In this document: piece after piece, positions 17,965 through 26,544 of the stretch
Position numbering within the stretch: position 1 is the first letter of the stretch
Layout: every line of letters starts with the position of its first letter
DNA from: Clostridium muellerianum
GTDB taxonomy: Bacteria > Bacillota > Clostridia > Clostridiales > Clostridiaceae
Direction of reading: 5' to 3'
Assembly: GCF_012926525.1 (NCBI RefSeq)
Contig: NZ_JABBNI010000016.1
Coordinates: 1 to 64,000 of the forward strand
Length of the DNA stretch: 64,000 nt
The notes under the pieces: generated by a model
What the model was told of the DNA's origin: nothing
The model's input: only the letters and a program-made list of their open reading frames with translations
The model's database searches: none
Program-made: the position numbers and the translations under genes

Positions 17965-18014
17965 AAAAGAACTATAAACAGATTTATAATTAAATCCACT
18001 TATAGTTCTTCTAT
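17965..18014. terminator. free-standing hairpin
   Basis: AAGAACTATAA pairs with TTATAGTTCTT around an inner AGATTT/AAATC pairing. No gene ends nearby. It lies between the propeller-like gene and the 21-bp repeat array. Confidence 0.4.
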
Positions 18015-18036
18015 ATAAGAGCATGTAATAATTTAA

Positions 18037-18426
18037 GTTACACCATTATAGATAACATTCACTACCTTACCATAATGTTCCCACCATAATAAAGCAGTTC
18101 ATTACCTATAACAATGGTTTCTTCGACTATATAAAATATTTACACAACTATACACAACCTCTCGGCTATATATAACCATCTCAAAACTTTATATAATCTT
18201 AACTCGACCTTATATTATAAGTTGGAACCTTAACATAATCAATTTTGTCGACTATATTAAAGCTTTTCCCCACAATATAAAATCTTCCCTCCGACTATAT
18301 ACAAACTATCATTCAATAGCCTATATATAATCGTTGGCTGACCTATATATACCTCTAAGTGAAGCACATATAAATCTTGGTTCAACTGTTACATACCCTA
18401 TGCTATTATAGTAACCTTTTTGCGTT
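18037..18426. repeat. degenerate ~21-bp tandem repeat array, non-coding
   Basis: About 18 imperfect units with a period of mostly 20-23 bases, each with an AT core such as CGACTATATAAAAT, CGGCTATATATAACC, CGACTATATTAAAG, CCGACTATATACAAAC or GACCTATATATACC, followed by a pyrimidine-rich spacer. Units are too short and too diverged for a CRISPR array. The period equals seven codons, and one plus-strand frame reads heptads such as RLYKIFT, RLYITIS and KLYIILT before stops intervene. It could be a decayed heptad-repeat gene or a DNA-level array phased at two helical turns. Confidence 0.6.
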
Positions 18427-18523
18427 TATTATATGCTGGTAACTTTTAACTTAGTATTGGTTAATTATGAAAAGAACATTCATGTTTATCTAACTATTTC
18501 TTATCTGACCATTATATATTCCA

Positions 18524-19120
18524 TTAACAATTCTTCTCTAAAAAATTATCTACTAATGTTTCTGCTTCTTCAAATGACTTTTCATTATAATTCTCACAAA
18601 ATGGATCACTAAACCCATGTTTTCCATTTAACATATAAACATCACTATTTAACTTTTTCAAAGATATAACTAATTGCTGTACATTAAATGACTTTTCTTT
18701 TTCAGCGAAAATTAGTAAGGCTGGACATTTAGGCATAATATCCAAATAATCTCTAATTCGTGAACCATAATATGCTATAATGCCATCACACACATTTTCT
18801 TCAACACTACATAACCATGCAATTGTTGCACCTATACTGTAACCTAGTAAGTATATATGATCATATTGTTGTTTTGCTTTCTTAACAATCTGCTTTACCT
18901 GGTGAACCGCTGAATCAAATCCAACATTTCTCATGAAATATTTATAAGCTTCTTCTTGAAAATTATAATTAAAAGGCTTTCTTAAATTAATTAAGTTTGG
19001 ACAAATAATATCATATCCTTTTAAAGAAAATTTCTCACAAACCTTCTGTATATGATGATTAATTCCATATATTTCATGTAATACTATTATTACAGAAGGC
19101 GAATTGTTTATAATTTCCAT
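18524..19120 (-). CDS. dienelactone hydrolase-family alpha/beta hydrolase
   Basis: Small cytosolic alpha/beta hydrolase (198 residues). Seen: an N-terminal strand VIIVLHEIYGIN with the DLH-type HE.YG motif; the nucleophile elbow GYSIGA (Ser in the GxSxGA context; classical dienelactone hydrolases use Cys); a late Asp/Glu strand (ALLIFAEKE); and a C-terminal GKHGFSDP with the catalytic His. Substrate unknown; esterase or lactonase activity is a family-level inference. AGGAGG lies upstream. Copy C of the inverted-repeat element lies 20 bases before the start. Monocistronic. Confidence 0.8.
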   Translation of the reverse strand: MEIINNSPSVIIVLHEIYGINHHIQKVCEKFSLKGYDIICPNLINLRKPFNYNFQEEAYKYFMRNVGFDSAVHQVKQIVKKAKQQYDHIYLLGYSIGATIAWLCSVEENVCDGIIAYYGSRIRDYLDIMPKCPALLIFAEKEKSFNVQQLVISLKKLNSDVYMLNGKHGFSDPFCENYNEKSFEEAETLVDNFLEKNC

Positions 19121-19139
19121 ATAATCCTCCTTTAAATAA

Positions 19140-19228
19140 TTAACTCAACTTTCCTACATACTAAATTTTAACTTAATATAATAAAAATAATACTATGCAT
19201 TATTTTTAAACCGGAAAATTTGAGTTAA
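19140..19228 (-). repeat. short inverted-repeat element, copy C, upstream of hydrolase gene
   Basis: 89 bp bounded by TTAACTCAA/TTGAGTTAA. Read toward the gene, the proximal end is AAATTTAGTATGTAGGAAAG then TTGAGTTAA, matching copies A and B in sequence, spacing and orientation. Confidence 0.55.
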
Positions 19229-19325
19229 TATAAAAAGTAAATATAAATTCAAAATTTCCTTATAATGCACATTAAGGAAAGCTAAAAGCTTCCCTTAAGT
19301 TTCTTAAATTTATTTGTATGATTAA

Positions 19326-20708
19326 CTACTGAATTGTATCTGATACTGCTCTATTTTCAGTCATTTTATGTGAATGTCCCAATGTTTTCATTTGCTTTAC
19401 TGCAAGAATCAATGTAATTACTGTACTTAATACATCTGCTATAGGTTGAGCCATCCATACACCATCTAATTTGAAAAATGGTGGAAGTATAATAAGCAGT
19501 GGTATAATCATTATAACTTGTCTTAAAAGACTCAATATTGTAGATAATTTAGCTTTAGCTATTGCTTGAAAATAATTCGTACAAACTATCGAACTACCTA
19601 CAATTGGAAAAAACAGAAGATCTATTCTAAGTCCTTTAGCTCCTATACTTATTAAACGTTGATCACTTGTATTAAAAATACTTATTATTTGTACCGGGAA
19701 TAACTGAACCACTATAAATCCTAAAGTAGTTATTACTGTAGCTGCTACTGATGCATAAAATACAGTCTTTTTAACTCTGTCATATTGTTTATCTCCATAG
19801 TTGTAACCAATTATAGGCTGAGCACCTTGATTAATTCCAAAAATAGGCATAAGTATTAGCATAGTTACACTCGTTATAAGAGAAAATGCTCCTATGGCAA
19901 TATCTCCTCCATATATAGCAAGACTTTTATTAAAGGTAATAGTAACTAAACTTGCAGCCATCTGCATTGCAAATGGTGACATACCAATAGATACTATTTC
20001 TTTTACTACAATTTTATCCAACTTCATATTTTTCTTGGTTAATTTCAATAAACTTTTTCCACCTGTAAAATATTGCAATGTCCAAATTACAGTAATACTT
20101 TGTGAAACAATAGTTGCAAGAGCAGAACCTTTTACTCCTAAATGAAGTACAAATATAAATATTGGATTTGCTATAAAATTAAGTACTGCACCTATTAACA
20201 TTGTAAGCATGGCAATTTTAGGATTGCCCTCTGCACGAATAATATTATTAAGTCCCATACTTACACTTTGAAGTATTACACCTAAAAGAATTATAAAACT
20301 AAAGTCTCTAGCATAAGATAAAGTTTCACTGCTTGCTCCAAGCACCTTGAGAATTGGATCTAGAAATGTTATTCCAAAAATAGTTATACATAATGAAAAT
20401 ATAACAAGTAAGGTAAATGCATTTCCTAATACTTTCTCAGCATCTTCTTTTTTATGCTGGCCAAGTTTTATTGAAATTACAGCAGCTGCACCGATTCCAG
20501 CTAGCATTGCAAACCCCATTATTACGTTAACTATTGGAAATGTTACTGCGACCCCTGAAAGTGCTATAGAACCTACTCCTCTGCCAACAAATATTCTATC
20601 TACTATGTTATAAAGCATATTAACCATCATTCCAATTACCGAAGGAATTGAAAATTTTAGCAAAAGTTTTCCAACACTTTCTGTACCTAATTCGTTTGTT
20701 TTGTTCAT
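19326..20708 (-). CDS. MATE-family efflux transporter
   Basis: Multidrug/sodium antiporter (460 residues) with twelve predicted membrane segments in two related halves. Seen: N-terminal LLLKFSIPSVIGMMVNMLYNIVDRIFVG, typical of the NorM/DinF superfamily, and the half-repeat IFGINQGAQPIIGYNYG in the second half. It exports cationic drugs or metabolites in exchange for Na+ or H+. Monocistronic, with GGGAGG before the start. The nearby LysR fragment is broken, so no local regulator is apparent. Confidence 0.92.
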   Translation of the reverse strand: MNKTNELGTESVGKLLLKFSIPSVIGMMVNMLYNIVDRIFVGRGVGSIALSGVAVTFPIVNVIMGFAMLAGIGAAAVISIKLGQHKKEDAEKVLGNAFTLLVIFSLCITIFGITFLDPILKVLGASSETLSYARDFSFIILLGVILQSVSMGLNNIIRAEGNPKIAMLTMLIGAVLNFIANPIFIFVLHLGVKGSALATIVSQSITVIWTLQYFTGGKSLLKLTKKNMKLDKIVVKEIVSIGMSPFAMQMAASLVTITFNKSLAIYGGDIAIGAFSLITSVTMLILMPIFGINQGAQPIIGYNYGDKQYDRVKKTVFYASVAATVITTLGFIVVQLFPVQIISIFNTSDQRLISIGAKGLRIDLLFFPIVGSSIVCTNYFQAIAKAKLSTILSLLRQVIMIIPLLIILPPFFKLDGVWMAQPIADVLSTVITLILAVKQMKTLGHSHKMTENRAVSDTIQ

Positions 20709-20897
20709 ATATTTCCTCCCATATAATGTTATGAATCAGCATAGCTGCACATACAACTATATCAATGCATAACTATTATTATATAATATACTGGTTTTAT
20801 ATGCAACAACAATTTTTTGATGATAAATTCCTACAAAAACATTAAAAATACTTTCATGGCTGAAACTTGACATTCTCAGCTTTCAATATAGGTATAA

Positions 20898-20936
20898 AAA
20901 AATCTCTGCATTTAATATAGTATAGAGATTTTTTAC
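20898..20936. terminator. bidirectional hairpin before the LysR remnant
   Basis: AAAAAATCTCT and AGAGATTTTTT arms around a 16-base loop. It acts as terminator for the minus-strand LysR remnant. Confidence 0.7.
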
Positions 20937-20968
20937 AAAATGTCCTTGTCCAAATTGCCAGTTTTTTA

Positions 20969-21345
20969 TCATTTTTTAAACCATTCTAAGGTATATTTTT
21001 TAAAAGCTCTTATGCCAGGCGCTGAATTCTTTTCTTTTGGTATAGCCAAAGCTATTGTAACATTAATTTTTTCATTTAAATTTACTATTTTAATGTTGTT
21101 TCCTTTGATAAACTTTTTAGCGATTTGCGATGTTAACAAGGATACACCTAATCCACCAGATACAAAGCCCAAAATCATATCAATATGATCACTTTCATAT
21201 ACAATATCAGGGGTAACCCCTGCTTTTTTGCAAACATTAATAAATATTTCAGTTGCAAGTGAATTATTAGTCATAGAAACAAATTTTTCACTTACAATAT
21301 CTTTAAAATCCCCAGATTTATATGCAGCTAAGGAATGATAAACCT
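20969..21345 (-). pseudogene. LysR-family regulator, C-terminal remnant
   Basis: The frame encodes only the second half of a LysR effector-binding domain. Reading upstream of the first ATG (21274), it continues without a stop as HSLAAYKSGDFKDIVSEKFVSM, matching the usual xHPLA..S..LKDL..E.FV region, and then breaks near 21345. The whole winged-helix DNA-binding domain is missing. Downstream residues ESDHIDMILGFVSGGLGVSL are typical. The break coincides with the start of a flavoprotein fragment on the other strand. Confidence 0.8.
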
Positions 21346-21741
21346 AATAGTTCCGTTGTTATGATTAGACCTGAATCATTTAAATATGCACTAGATAAAG
21401 TATTAAGTGATGCAAAAGTAGATGTGCTGCTGTATACTCAAGTAATAGAAGCAAATAAAATTAATGGAAATATTGAATCTATAACTTGTATAGATGACAG
21501 AGGTAAATTTACAATAACAAGTTCTTCTTTTGTAGACGCTAATGGTGATGCAAATCTTACTGCAATGGCTGGACGAACTATTGATTGTGATACTTTAACT
21601 TTTGTATCAATTAGGGTTACTGGAACAGCAATGGCTACAGGACATACTGCAGGAGCTGCAGCTGCAATTTACAGTAATACAAATTCAGCATCTCCTGATG
21701 AAGTAAGGCATGAATTAATTAAGCAAAATGCACTTATATAA
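21346..21741 (+). pseudogene. FAD-dependent oxidoreductase, internally deleted fragment
   Basis: About 130 codons matching two separate parts of an FAD_oxidored-type flavoprotein. The first is a middle segment (RPESFKYALDKVLSDAKVDV, then SSFVDANGDANLTAMAG). The second is the C-terminal FAD-contact segment (IRVTGTAMATGHTAGAAAAI). The N-terminal GxGxxG dinucleotide site and the stretch between MAG and SIRV are absent, so two deletions have occurred. The frame technically opens at 21322 inside the neighbouring remnant. In an intact locus the LysR gene and this gene would have been divergent, regulator beside target. Confidence 0.75.
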
Positions 21742-22199
21742 TTTCAAGGAACATAAACAGGCTTTAACTTGCAATCCTATTTATGTTTCCTTTAATTAAT
21801 TTTCTTTGCCAATAAACCTAAAGTATAAAATAATATGAATTTTTAAGATATTTTTCATTATATTTAACTGTCATTTTCAATAACTTATTCTTAATCACAT
21901 TAATAATTAGCTAAATTGTTTCTTATTATTCTTAGCGAAAAGTTTGTGAAAGCCTTAGAACTTTAGTCTTGTTTGAGGAAACTGAGTTTGACAAAGTTCT
22001 TAGGTTTTCACAAAATTTGAGCTTTATTTTAAACTTAGTTGGAAACTCCTCTTCGTTTTCCCAGAGGAGTAAGCGATTCGCACAAAGTCATAGATTTTGG
22101 CTCTCTGCTTAACATTTAGCAGTGATGAAACACTTATCATATATCATGAAGTAAAAATTAAAATCTAAACTTCCACTGCACTCTTGCGTCACATTATTT
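21742..22199. other. intergenic region with hairpin-rich segment
   Basis: 458 bases without a gene. The left 200 bases are AT-rich and featureless; the right half is the structured segment annotated separately, which ends close to the chemotaxis gene's stop. Confidence 0.5.
21943..22126. repeat. structured segment with three hairpins (small RNA or repeat element)
   Basis: Hairpin 1 is a long imperfect stem, GTGAAAGCCTTAGAACTTT against AAAGTTCTTAGGTTTTCAC with three mismatches, spanning 21946-22011. Hairpin 2 is ACTCCTCT/AGAGGAGT (22045-22070). Hairpin 3 is CTGCTTA/TTAGCAG. The segment is less AT-rich than its surroundings. It looks like an interspersed repeat or a structured RNA, but no second copy lies in this window. 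Confidence 0.45.
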
Positions 22200-23348
22200 T
22201 TAAAGTTTGTTAGCAATTTTATTTAATTCTTCTGCCATAGAAGTTATTTCTTGTATACTTGCTGTTACTTCTTCAGTAGCCGCCACCTGTTCTTGAATTG
22301 AAGATAAAGACTCCTGACTATTCTCACTAGATTCACTTACTTTAACATTAATTTCATCAGTTAATTTTTTAATTTTAGGAACTGTACTTTTAGATTCTTC
22401 AGATAGCTTTCTGATTTGTTGAGCTACAACTCCAAAACCTTTTCCTACTTCACCTGCTCTTGCCGCTTCTATAGCAGCATTTAATCCAAGCATTTTAGTT
22501 TCATCCGCTATTTCCTTTATAAAAGAAGATACTTCATTTATGTTTTTCGATAGATCGGTTATTCCATTTATATTATTATTAAGTTTCTGTTCATTCATAT
22601 GTATTTTGGATGCTGATGATGCTAATTGTTCAATAGTAGAAGCTATTTCTTCAAGATTATTCTCCAAACTTTGAGATATCTCTGTTAAACTTTTAGCTAC
22701 AACCTTAGGAATAATTAAACCAAAAGTTGCAACAACTTCACTGCCGCTTTCGTTAAATAATGGGTGACAATTTATTAATACTGGTACACCAGTTCTTTCA
22801 GAATCAATTTTTATTGAAACAGATTTCTTAGTTCTAATTGCCTCTGCACAAACAGTATCATCCTTAAAATTTTCTCCAACCTCTATTGTAGGCATCTGAA
22901 ACTTTTCTGAATTTTGAACACAAACATATTTATTTAAATCCGTAGCAAATATTACAGCTCCATCTGGAAACATTCCAGCTAAAACTGGCGCAAAGTCATT
23001 AAATGATTTTAATACAGGATTGGTTATTGGAAATACTGTAGAAAATACCCCCACAGCCTGCCCTTCATCATTAACTATTGGTTCTGCAACAATTCTTAGT
23101 CTAACTCCATATAAGGATCTTGGAACAGTTTCTATACTAAGCCTATTCTCCCTCATAACCTTACTAGTAACACCTTTAGAATTTACTTTTTCACCAACTT
23201 GAAAAATATCTAAATCAAATTCTTTGGATGGCTTTCTCCAATTATACACAGCTCCATCACTAACTAAATAAATAGCTCCTCCTGGTATCATATCAGCCTG
23301 AGTTTCACACATAGCCTTTATGTACTCTACTCCATTTACATGAATCAT
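22200..23348 (-). CDS. soluble methyl-accepting chemotaxis receptor
   Basis: 382-residue receptor without membrane segments. The N-terminal 210 residues form an unrecognised sensory region (two similar-looking halves: [14 protein letters not shown].. and [14 protein letters not shown]..). It is followed by a short coiled-coil signalling domain with the CheA/CheW contact tip [32 protein letters not shown] written here in two overlapping blocks, [13 protein letters not shown] and [17 protein letters not shown]. The signalling hairpin is short, a class usually found in cytosolic receptors. AGGAGA lies upstream. No che genes are nearby. Ligand unknown; internal redox or metabolite sensing is possible. 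Confidence 0.85.
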   Translation of the reverse strand: MIHVNGVEYIKAMCETQADMIPGGAIYLVSDGAVYNWRKPSKEFDLDIFQVGEKVNSKGVTSKVMRENRLSIETVPRSLYGVRLRIVAEPIVNDEGQAVGVFSTVFPITNPVLKSFNDFAPVLAGMFPDGAVIFATDLNKYVCVQNSEKFQMPTIEVGENFKDDTVCAEAIRTKKSVSIKIDSERTGVPVLINCHPLFNESGSEVVATFGLIIPKVVAKSLTEISQSLENNLEEIASTIEQLASSASKIHMNEQKLNNNINGITDLSKNINEVSSFIKEIADETKMLGLNAAIEAARAGEVGKGFGVVAQQIRKLSEESKSTVPKIKKLTDEINVKVSESSENSQESLSSIQEQVAATEEVTASIQEITSMAEELNKIANKL

Positions 23349-23775
23349 AACTTGTCTCCTTCCTAGTCACTCAATTTGAAATTTATTTTTATATTATTAG
23401 CATTAGTAGAACAACTACAAAATGTATAACGACGTTTACAAAAACGCTACACATAAATCCCATTTTATTACACGTTTCAACAAAACGTGATATTTTAATA
23501 GTAAGTTCTTCCATCTATAAAGTCAATATTAAATTTTCCTAAATGTTATACACTTCTGTGATTTATTTATGGTAAAATATTTCCAAGTAATCATAAATAA
23601 TTTCAATTCTTTATTTTATTTTTGTCTAACATTTCATATATCGCATCTAATACATAATTAACCATTTTTACTCATGTATGCCTCTATATACTTATATTGA
23701 CTTATAGGAATTATAATCTTAGAATAAATATAAGACCTGTTAGATAAAATATATTTATTTTGGAGGATTAAAATT
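23349..23775. other. divergent promoter region between chemotaxis receptor and M42 peptidase
   Basis: 427 bases without a gene. It contains two related palindromes, annotated separately, nearer the chemotaxis gene. Otherwise AT-rich with no recognised element. Confidence 0.45.
23431..23489. promoter_or_regulatory. paired ACGTTT..AAACG palindromes
   Basis: CACGTTT-CAACA-AAACGTG at 23471-23489 is a perfect 7-bp inverted repeat. About 40 bases left, GACGTTT-ACAAA-AACGC at 23431-23447 is an imperfect version. Two spaced copies about 90-140 bases upstream of the chemotaxis gene suggest an operator pair. Confidence 0.4.
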
Positions 23776-24816
23776 ATGAACTACGACAAAAATTCTATTT
23801 TAAATACCCTAAAAACTATTCTTTCCATACCAAGTCCTACAGGATATACTCAGTCAGTAATTAACTATCTAAAAGCCGAACTTAATAAAATGAACATACC
23901 TTACAAAACAACCAATAAAGGTGCTCTTATTGTATCTCTTCCTGGAACAAATAATGAATATCAAAGAACTTTTACATCTCACATTGATACATTAGGTGCA
24001 ATGGTTAAAGGTATAAAAGAAAATGGAGCTCTTTCTTTTTTACCTATTGGTGGTTATATGATGTCGACACTTGAAGGTGAAAATTGTACTGTAACTACTT
24101 TAGATGGTACAAGCTACTCCGGTACTATTCAAACTACAAAACCTTCCGTTCATATAAGTGGTGATGATGCTCGTAACCTTAAAAGAACTCCTGAAAACAT
24201 GGAAGTAATACTAGACGAAAAGGTTTTCTCAAAAGCTGATGTAGAAGCTCTTGGTATTGATGTAGGAGATTATATATGCATAGATACAAGAACAACTGTA
24301 ACTGAAAAGGAATTTATAAAAAGCAGATACCTTGATGATAAAGCTAGTGCGTCTGTTCTTATGTATGTAATCAAATATCTTCATGAAAACAATGTAAAAC
24401 TTCCTTACACAACTAACTTTTATATAAGTAATTATGAAGAAGTTGGACATGGCTCCAGTGCTGCTTTACCTGAAAATACTAAAGAATTTATAGCTGTTGA
24501 TATGGGGGCTCCTGGATGTGATCAAAATTCTTCAGAATATACTGTATGTATTTGTGCTAAGGATTCTTCCGGTCCTTATGATTATGATCTTAGAAAAAAA
24601 CTAGTGAATACATGTAAGAAAAATAATATTCCATATAAAATTGATATATATCCTCACTATGGCTCAGATGCTTCTGCAGCACTATCTGCAGGTTGGGATG
24701 TTAGAGCGGCACTTATAGGTCCAGGGGTGTTTGCATCTCATGCATATGAAAGGACTCATATAGATGCGTTATTATCTACAGTTGACCTTATGGTAAAATA
24801 CATTTCTGAAACTTAA
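23776..24816 (+). CDS. M42-family metallo-aminopeptidase
   Basis: Cytosolic di-metal aminopeptidase (346 residues; glutamyl aminopeptidase / FrvX-type) that trims peptides and usually assembles as a tetrahedral dodecamer. Seen: metal ligands and catalytic residues in SHIDTLGAMVKG (His and Asp), RYLDDKASAS (bridging Asp), NYEEVGHGSSA (Glu pair) and VDMGAPG, plus a late SHAYERTHIDAL segment supplying the last His. Length is typical. A GGAGG site sits upstream of ATG. Single gene with its own terminator. Confidence 0.92.
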   Translation: MNYDKNSILNTLKTILSIPSPTGYTQSVINYLKAELNKMNIPYKTTNKGALIVSLPGTNNEYQRTFTSHIDTLGAMVKGIKENGALSFLPIGGYMMSTLEGENCTVTTLDGTSYSGTIQTTKPSVHISGDDARNLKRTPENMEVILDEKVFSKADVEALGIDVGDYICIDTRTTVTEKEFIKSRYLDDKASASVLMYVIKYLHENNVKLPYTTNFYISNYEEVGHGSSAALPENTKEFIAVDMGAPGCDQNSSEYTVCICAKDSSGPYDYDLRKKLVNTCKKNNIPYKIDIYPHYGSDASAALSAGWDVRAALIGPGVFASHAYERTHIDALLSTVDLMVKYISET

Positions 24817-24822
24817 AATGAG

Positions 24823-24856
24823 GCTGCTGCACTAAGTGCAGTGGCTTCTTATTTAA
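24823..24856 (+). terminator. terminator after M42 peptidase
   Basis: GCTGCTGCAC-TAA-GTGCAGTGGC hairpin (one mismatch, G-T pairs) followed by TTCTTATTT. Confidence 0.65.
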
Positions 24857-25084
24857 AATAAAAACGCAGCTTACATACCTTTTCTAAGCTTATTTTTCCA
24901 AAGATGTTATCTAAAGATATAAATACTAAAAAAACATAGGAGGTGAACTGCTGCAATTAATCTAAAAAAATATATCAAAATCTCATCAGCGTGTTATAAC
25001 CTCTATATAAAAATCAAACACCTTGATCAGAAAATTAAATAATGCATATTATTTTTATAGATTTTTGTAAGCAGCATTACTATT

Positions 25085-25591
25085 ATGAAGAAAAAAGCAA
25101 TAATATCATCATTAATATTAGTATTAGTTGTTTTATTAATAGGTGTTTTTTACTATATAAAAAGTTCAAAACTAAATATTAGTATACCTGCACCGAATAG
25201 GATTATAACCTATAATCACGGGCAAAGTAAAATACTAACTTCTAATGATAAAAATTTTAATGACATTGTTAAACTTATAAATGATAGATTCGAAAAAAGT
25301 AACAGTTACAATCTAAAACACAGCTCTAAAAATGTATCATCCTTATATAAAAATAAATTGTCCTGGGAATGTTTAGAGTTTATTTATGATGGAGATAAAA
25401 GTCTTAAATTAAAAAATAAAAATATTAAATATAGAAAGCTATTTTTTACTATACGTTCCGAAAATAATTCAGATTATGGAACCGATTTTGCTTATGGTGA
25501 TAAGGAATATATTGCTGAAGTATTCGGGTTATATAATAATAAAGAAGTAATGACTAACTTATTAGATATTATAGACAAAGAAATGAAGTAA
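25085..25591 (+). CDS. membrane-anchored hypothetical protein
   Basis: 168 residues. An N-terminal hydrophobic segment (about residues 5-25, KKKAIISSLILVLVVLLIGV) acts as a signal anchor, and the rest is a lysine- and asparagine-rich extracytoplasmic domain. There is no cysteine lipobox. The domain (ISIPAPNRIITYNHGQSK..) resembles small clostridial DUF-type exported proteins but I cannot name it with confidence. No strong ribosome site is visible (GCAGCATTACTATT precedes ATG). Isolated gene. Function unknown. Confidence 0.55.
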   Translation: MKKKAIISSLILVLVVLLIGVFYYIKSSKLNISIPAPNRIITYNHGQSKILTSNDKNFNDIVKLINDRFEKSNSYNLKHSSKNVSSLYKNKLSWECLEFIYDGDKSLKLKNKNIKYRKLFFTIRSENNSDYGTDFAYGDKEYIAEVFGLYNNKEVMTNLLDIIDKEMK

Positions 25592-25913
25592 TAATTAATC
25601 TATTTATAATTAAAGTTATATAGTTATGTAACATAAAAGCAACATCATTACAAGCTTTAAAATTCATCCTCAAATATTTTAATTTATTTATGTGTTTTTT
25701 GCCAAATTTTGAATGTTTTATTCATAAAAAGAATATACATATATTGTATTATAGATATTCAACTTGAAAATCTTAATTTGGTTACAAAATCAAAATTAAA
25801 TTTTAGTATTTATTGAAGCAATACTATTTAATTGTAATATCGTATATCTATAATCAAATGGAGACCTTGAAAAAAAGTTATAAGTTTTATTAATTTATAA
25901 AGGATGGTTTTAT
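25592..25913. other. AT-rich intergenic region
   Basis: 322 bases. I see no gene, clear hairpin or repeat except the AAAGGATGG leader of the next gene, which is shared with the fragment at 10172. Confidence 0.5.
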
Positions 25914-26447
25914 ATGAAAATTACAAAAAAAGATCAAATCATTCAGCTTTATAAGAAAGGACTTGAAATAGAGAGTATCGTTAAGAAAGGCTTTAATAGA
26001 AAATATGTTAACCAGGTTTTAAAAAATATTAAAGCTCAAATCCCCACTTCTCCACATAATAAAGAAGTAAATATAAACAGTGCAAATGATCTGAAACAAT
26101 TAGCATCAATACTTGAAGATCTCCAAAGCAAATGCGACAATGTAATCGTAAACATTGATATTTCAATTAAAGTAGAAAGCTGCACTTCTTCCTCAAATGA
26201 CATTAAAATACCTCTATTAAATCCAATCACTGTTTTCAGAGATATAGGACAGGATAGGTTAAAGGAACAATTAAAATTATTTAAATTGGAAGACTTAATG
26301 AAAATAATTAAAACATATATTCCTGACTTAAATGGTAAAATATATAAGCAAAAAAATATTAATTCAGTTATAGATTATATAATTGAAAGTGTCTCCAAAC
26401 TTTCAAAAGTTAGCCAGGTATTTAAAACTGAAACTAAACTTGAATAA
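25914..26447 (+). CDS. hypothetical protein with N-terminal helix-turn-helix-like segment
   Basis: 177 residues. The first 40 read like a resolvase/transposase-type helix-turn-helix: IIQLYKKGLEIESIVKK followed by RKYVNQVLKN. The middle is unrecognised and contains NVIVNIDISIKVES. The C-terminal 60 residues (DRLKEQLKLFKLEDLMKIIK) are helical and charged. A truncated relative begins at 10172 with the same leader. Probably DNA-binding by inference; no family is claimed. AAGGATGG lies upstream. Confidence 0.6.
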   Translation: MKITKKDQIIQLYKKGLEIESIVKKGFNRKYVNQVLKNIKAQIPTSPHNKEVNINSANDLKQLASILEDLQSKCDNVIVNIDISIKVESCTSSSNDIKIPLLNPITVFRDIGQDRLKEQLKLFKLEDLMKIIKTYIPDLNGKIYKQKNINSVIDYIIESVSKLSKVSQVFKTETKLE

Positions 26448-26448
26448 G

Positions 26449-26482
26449 GCAGGGGAATATTTAAACTCCCCTGTTTTACTTT
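26449..26482 (+). terminator. terminator after the HTH-like gene
   Basis: CAGGGGA/TCCCCTG perfect stem with a 10-base loop, followed by TTTTACTTTT. Confidence 0.8.
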
Positions 26483-26485
26483 TGT

Positions 26486-26526
26486 GAAAAATTTAGTCTT
26501 TCTGTTGAGTGTTAAATTTTTCAACA
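26486..26526 (-). terminator. terminator of thiM
   Basis: TGAAAAATTTA / TTAAATTTTTCA stem flanking an 18-base loop, lying 20 bases past the thiM stop. Confidence 0.6.
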
Positions 26527-26544
26527 TTTTTACATTATTTTAAC

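Noticed and set aside
18037-18426. CRISPR array
   Set aside because: Units are about 21 bp, strongly degenerate, with no conserved repeat/unique spacer alternation and no cas genes.
24940-24980. Short gene after AGGAGGTGAACTGCTGC
   Set aside because: A good ribosome-like site, but the frame stops after five codons; treated as chance or a remnant.
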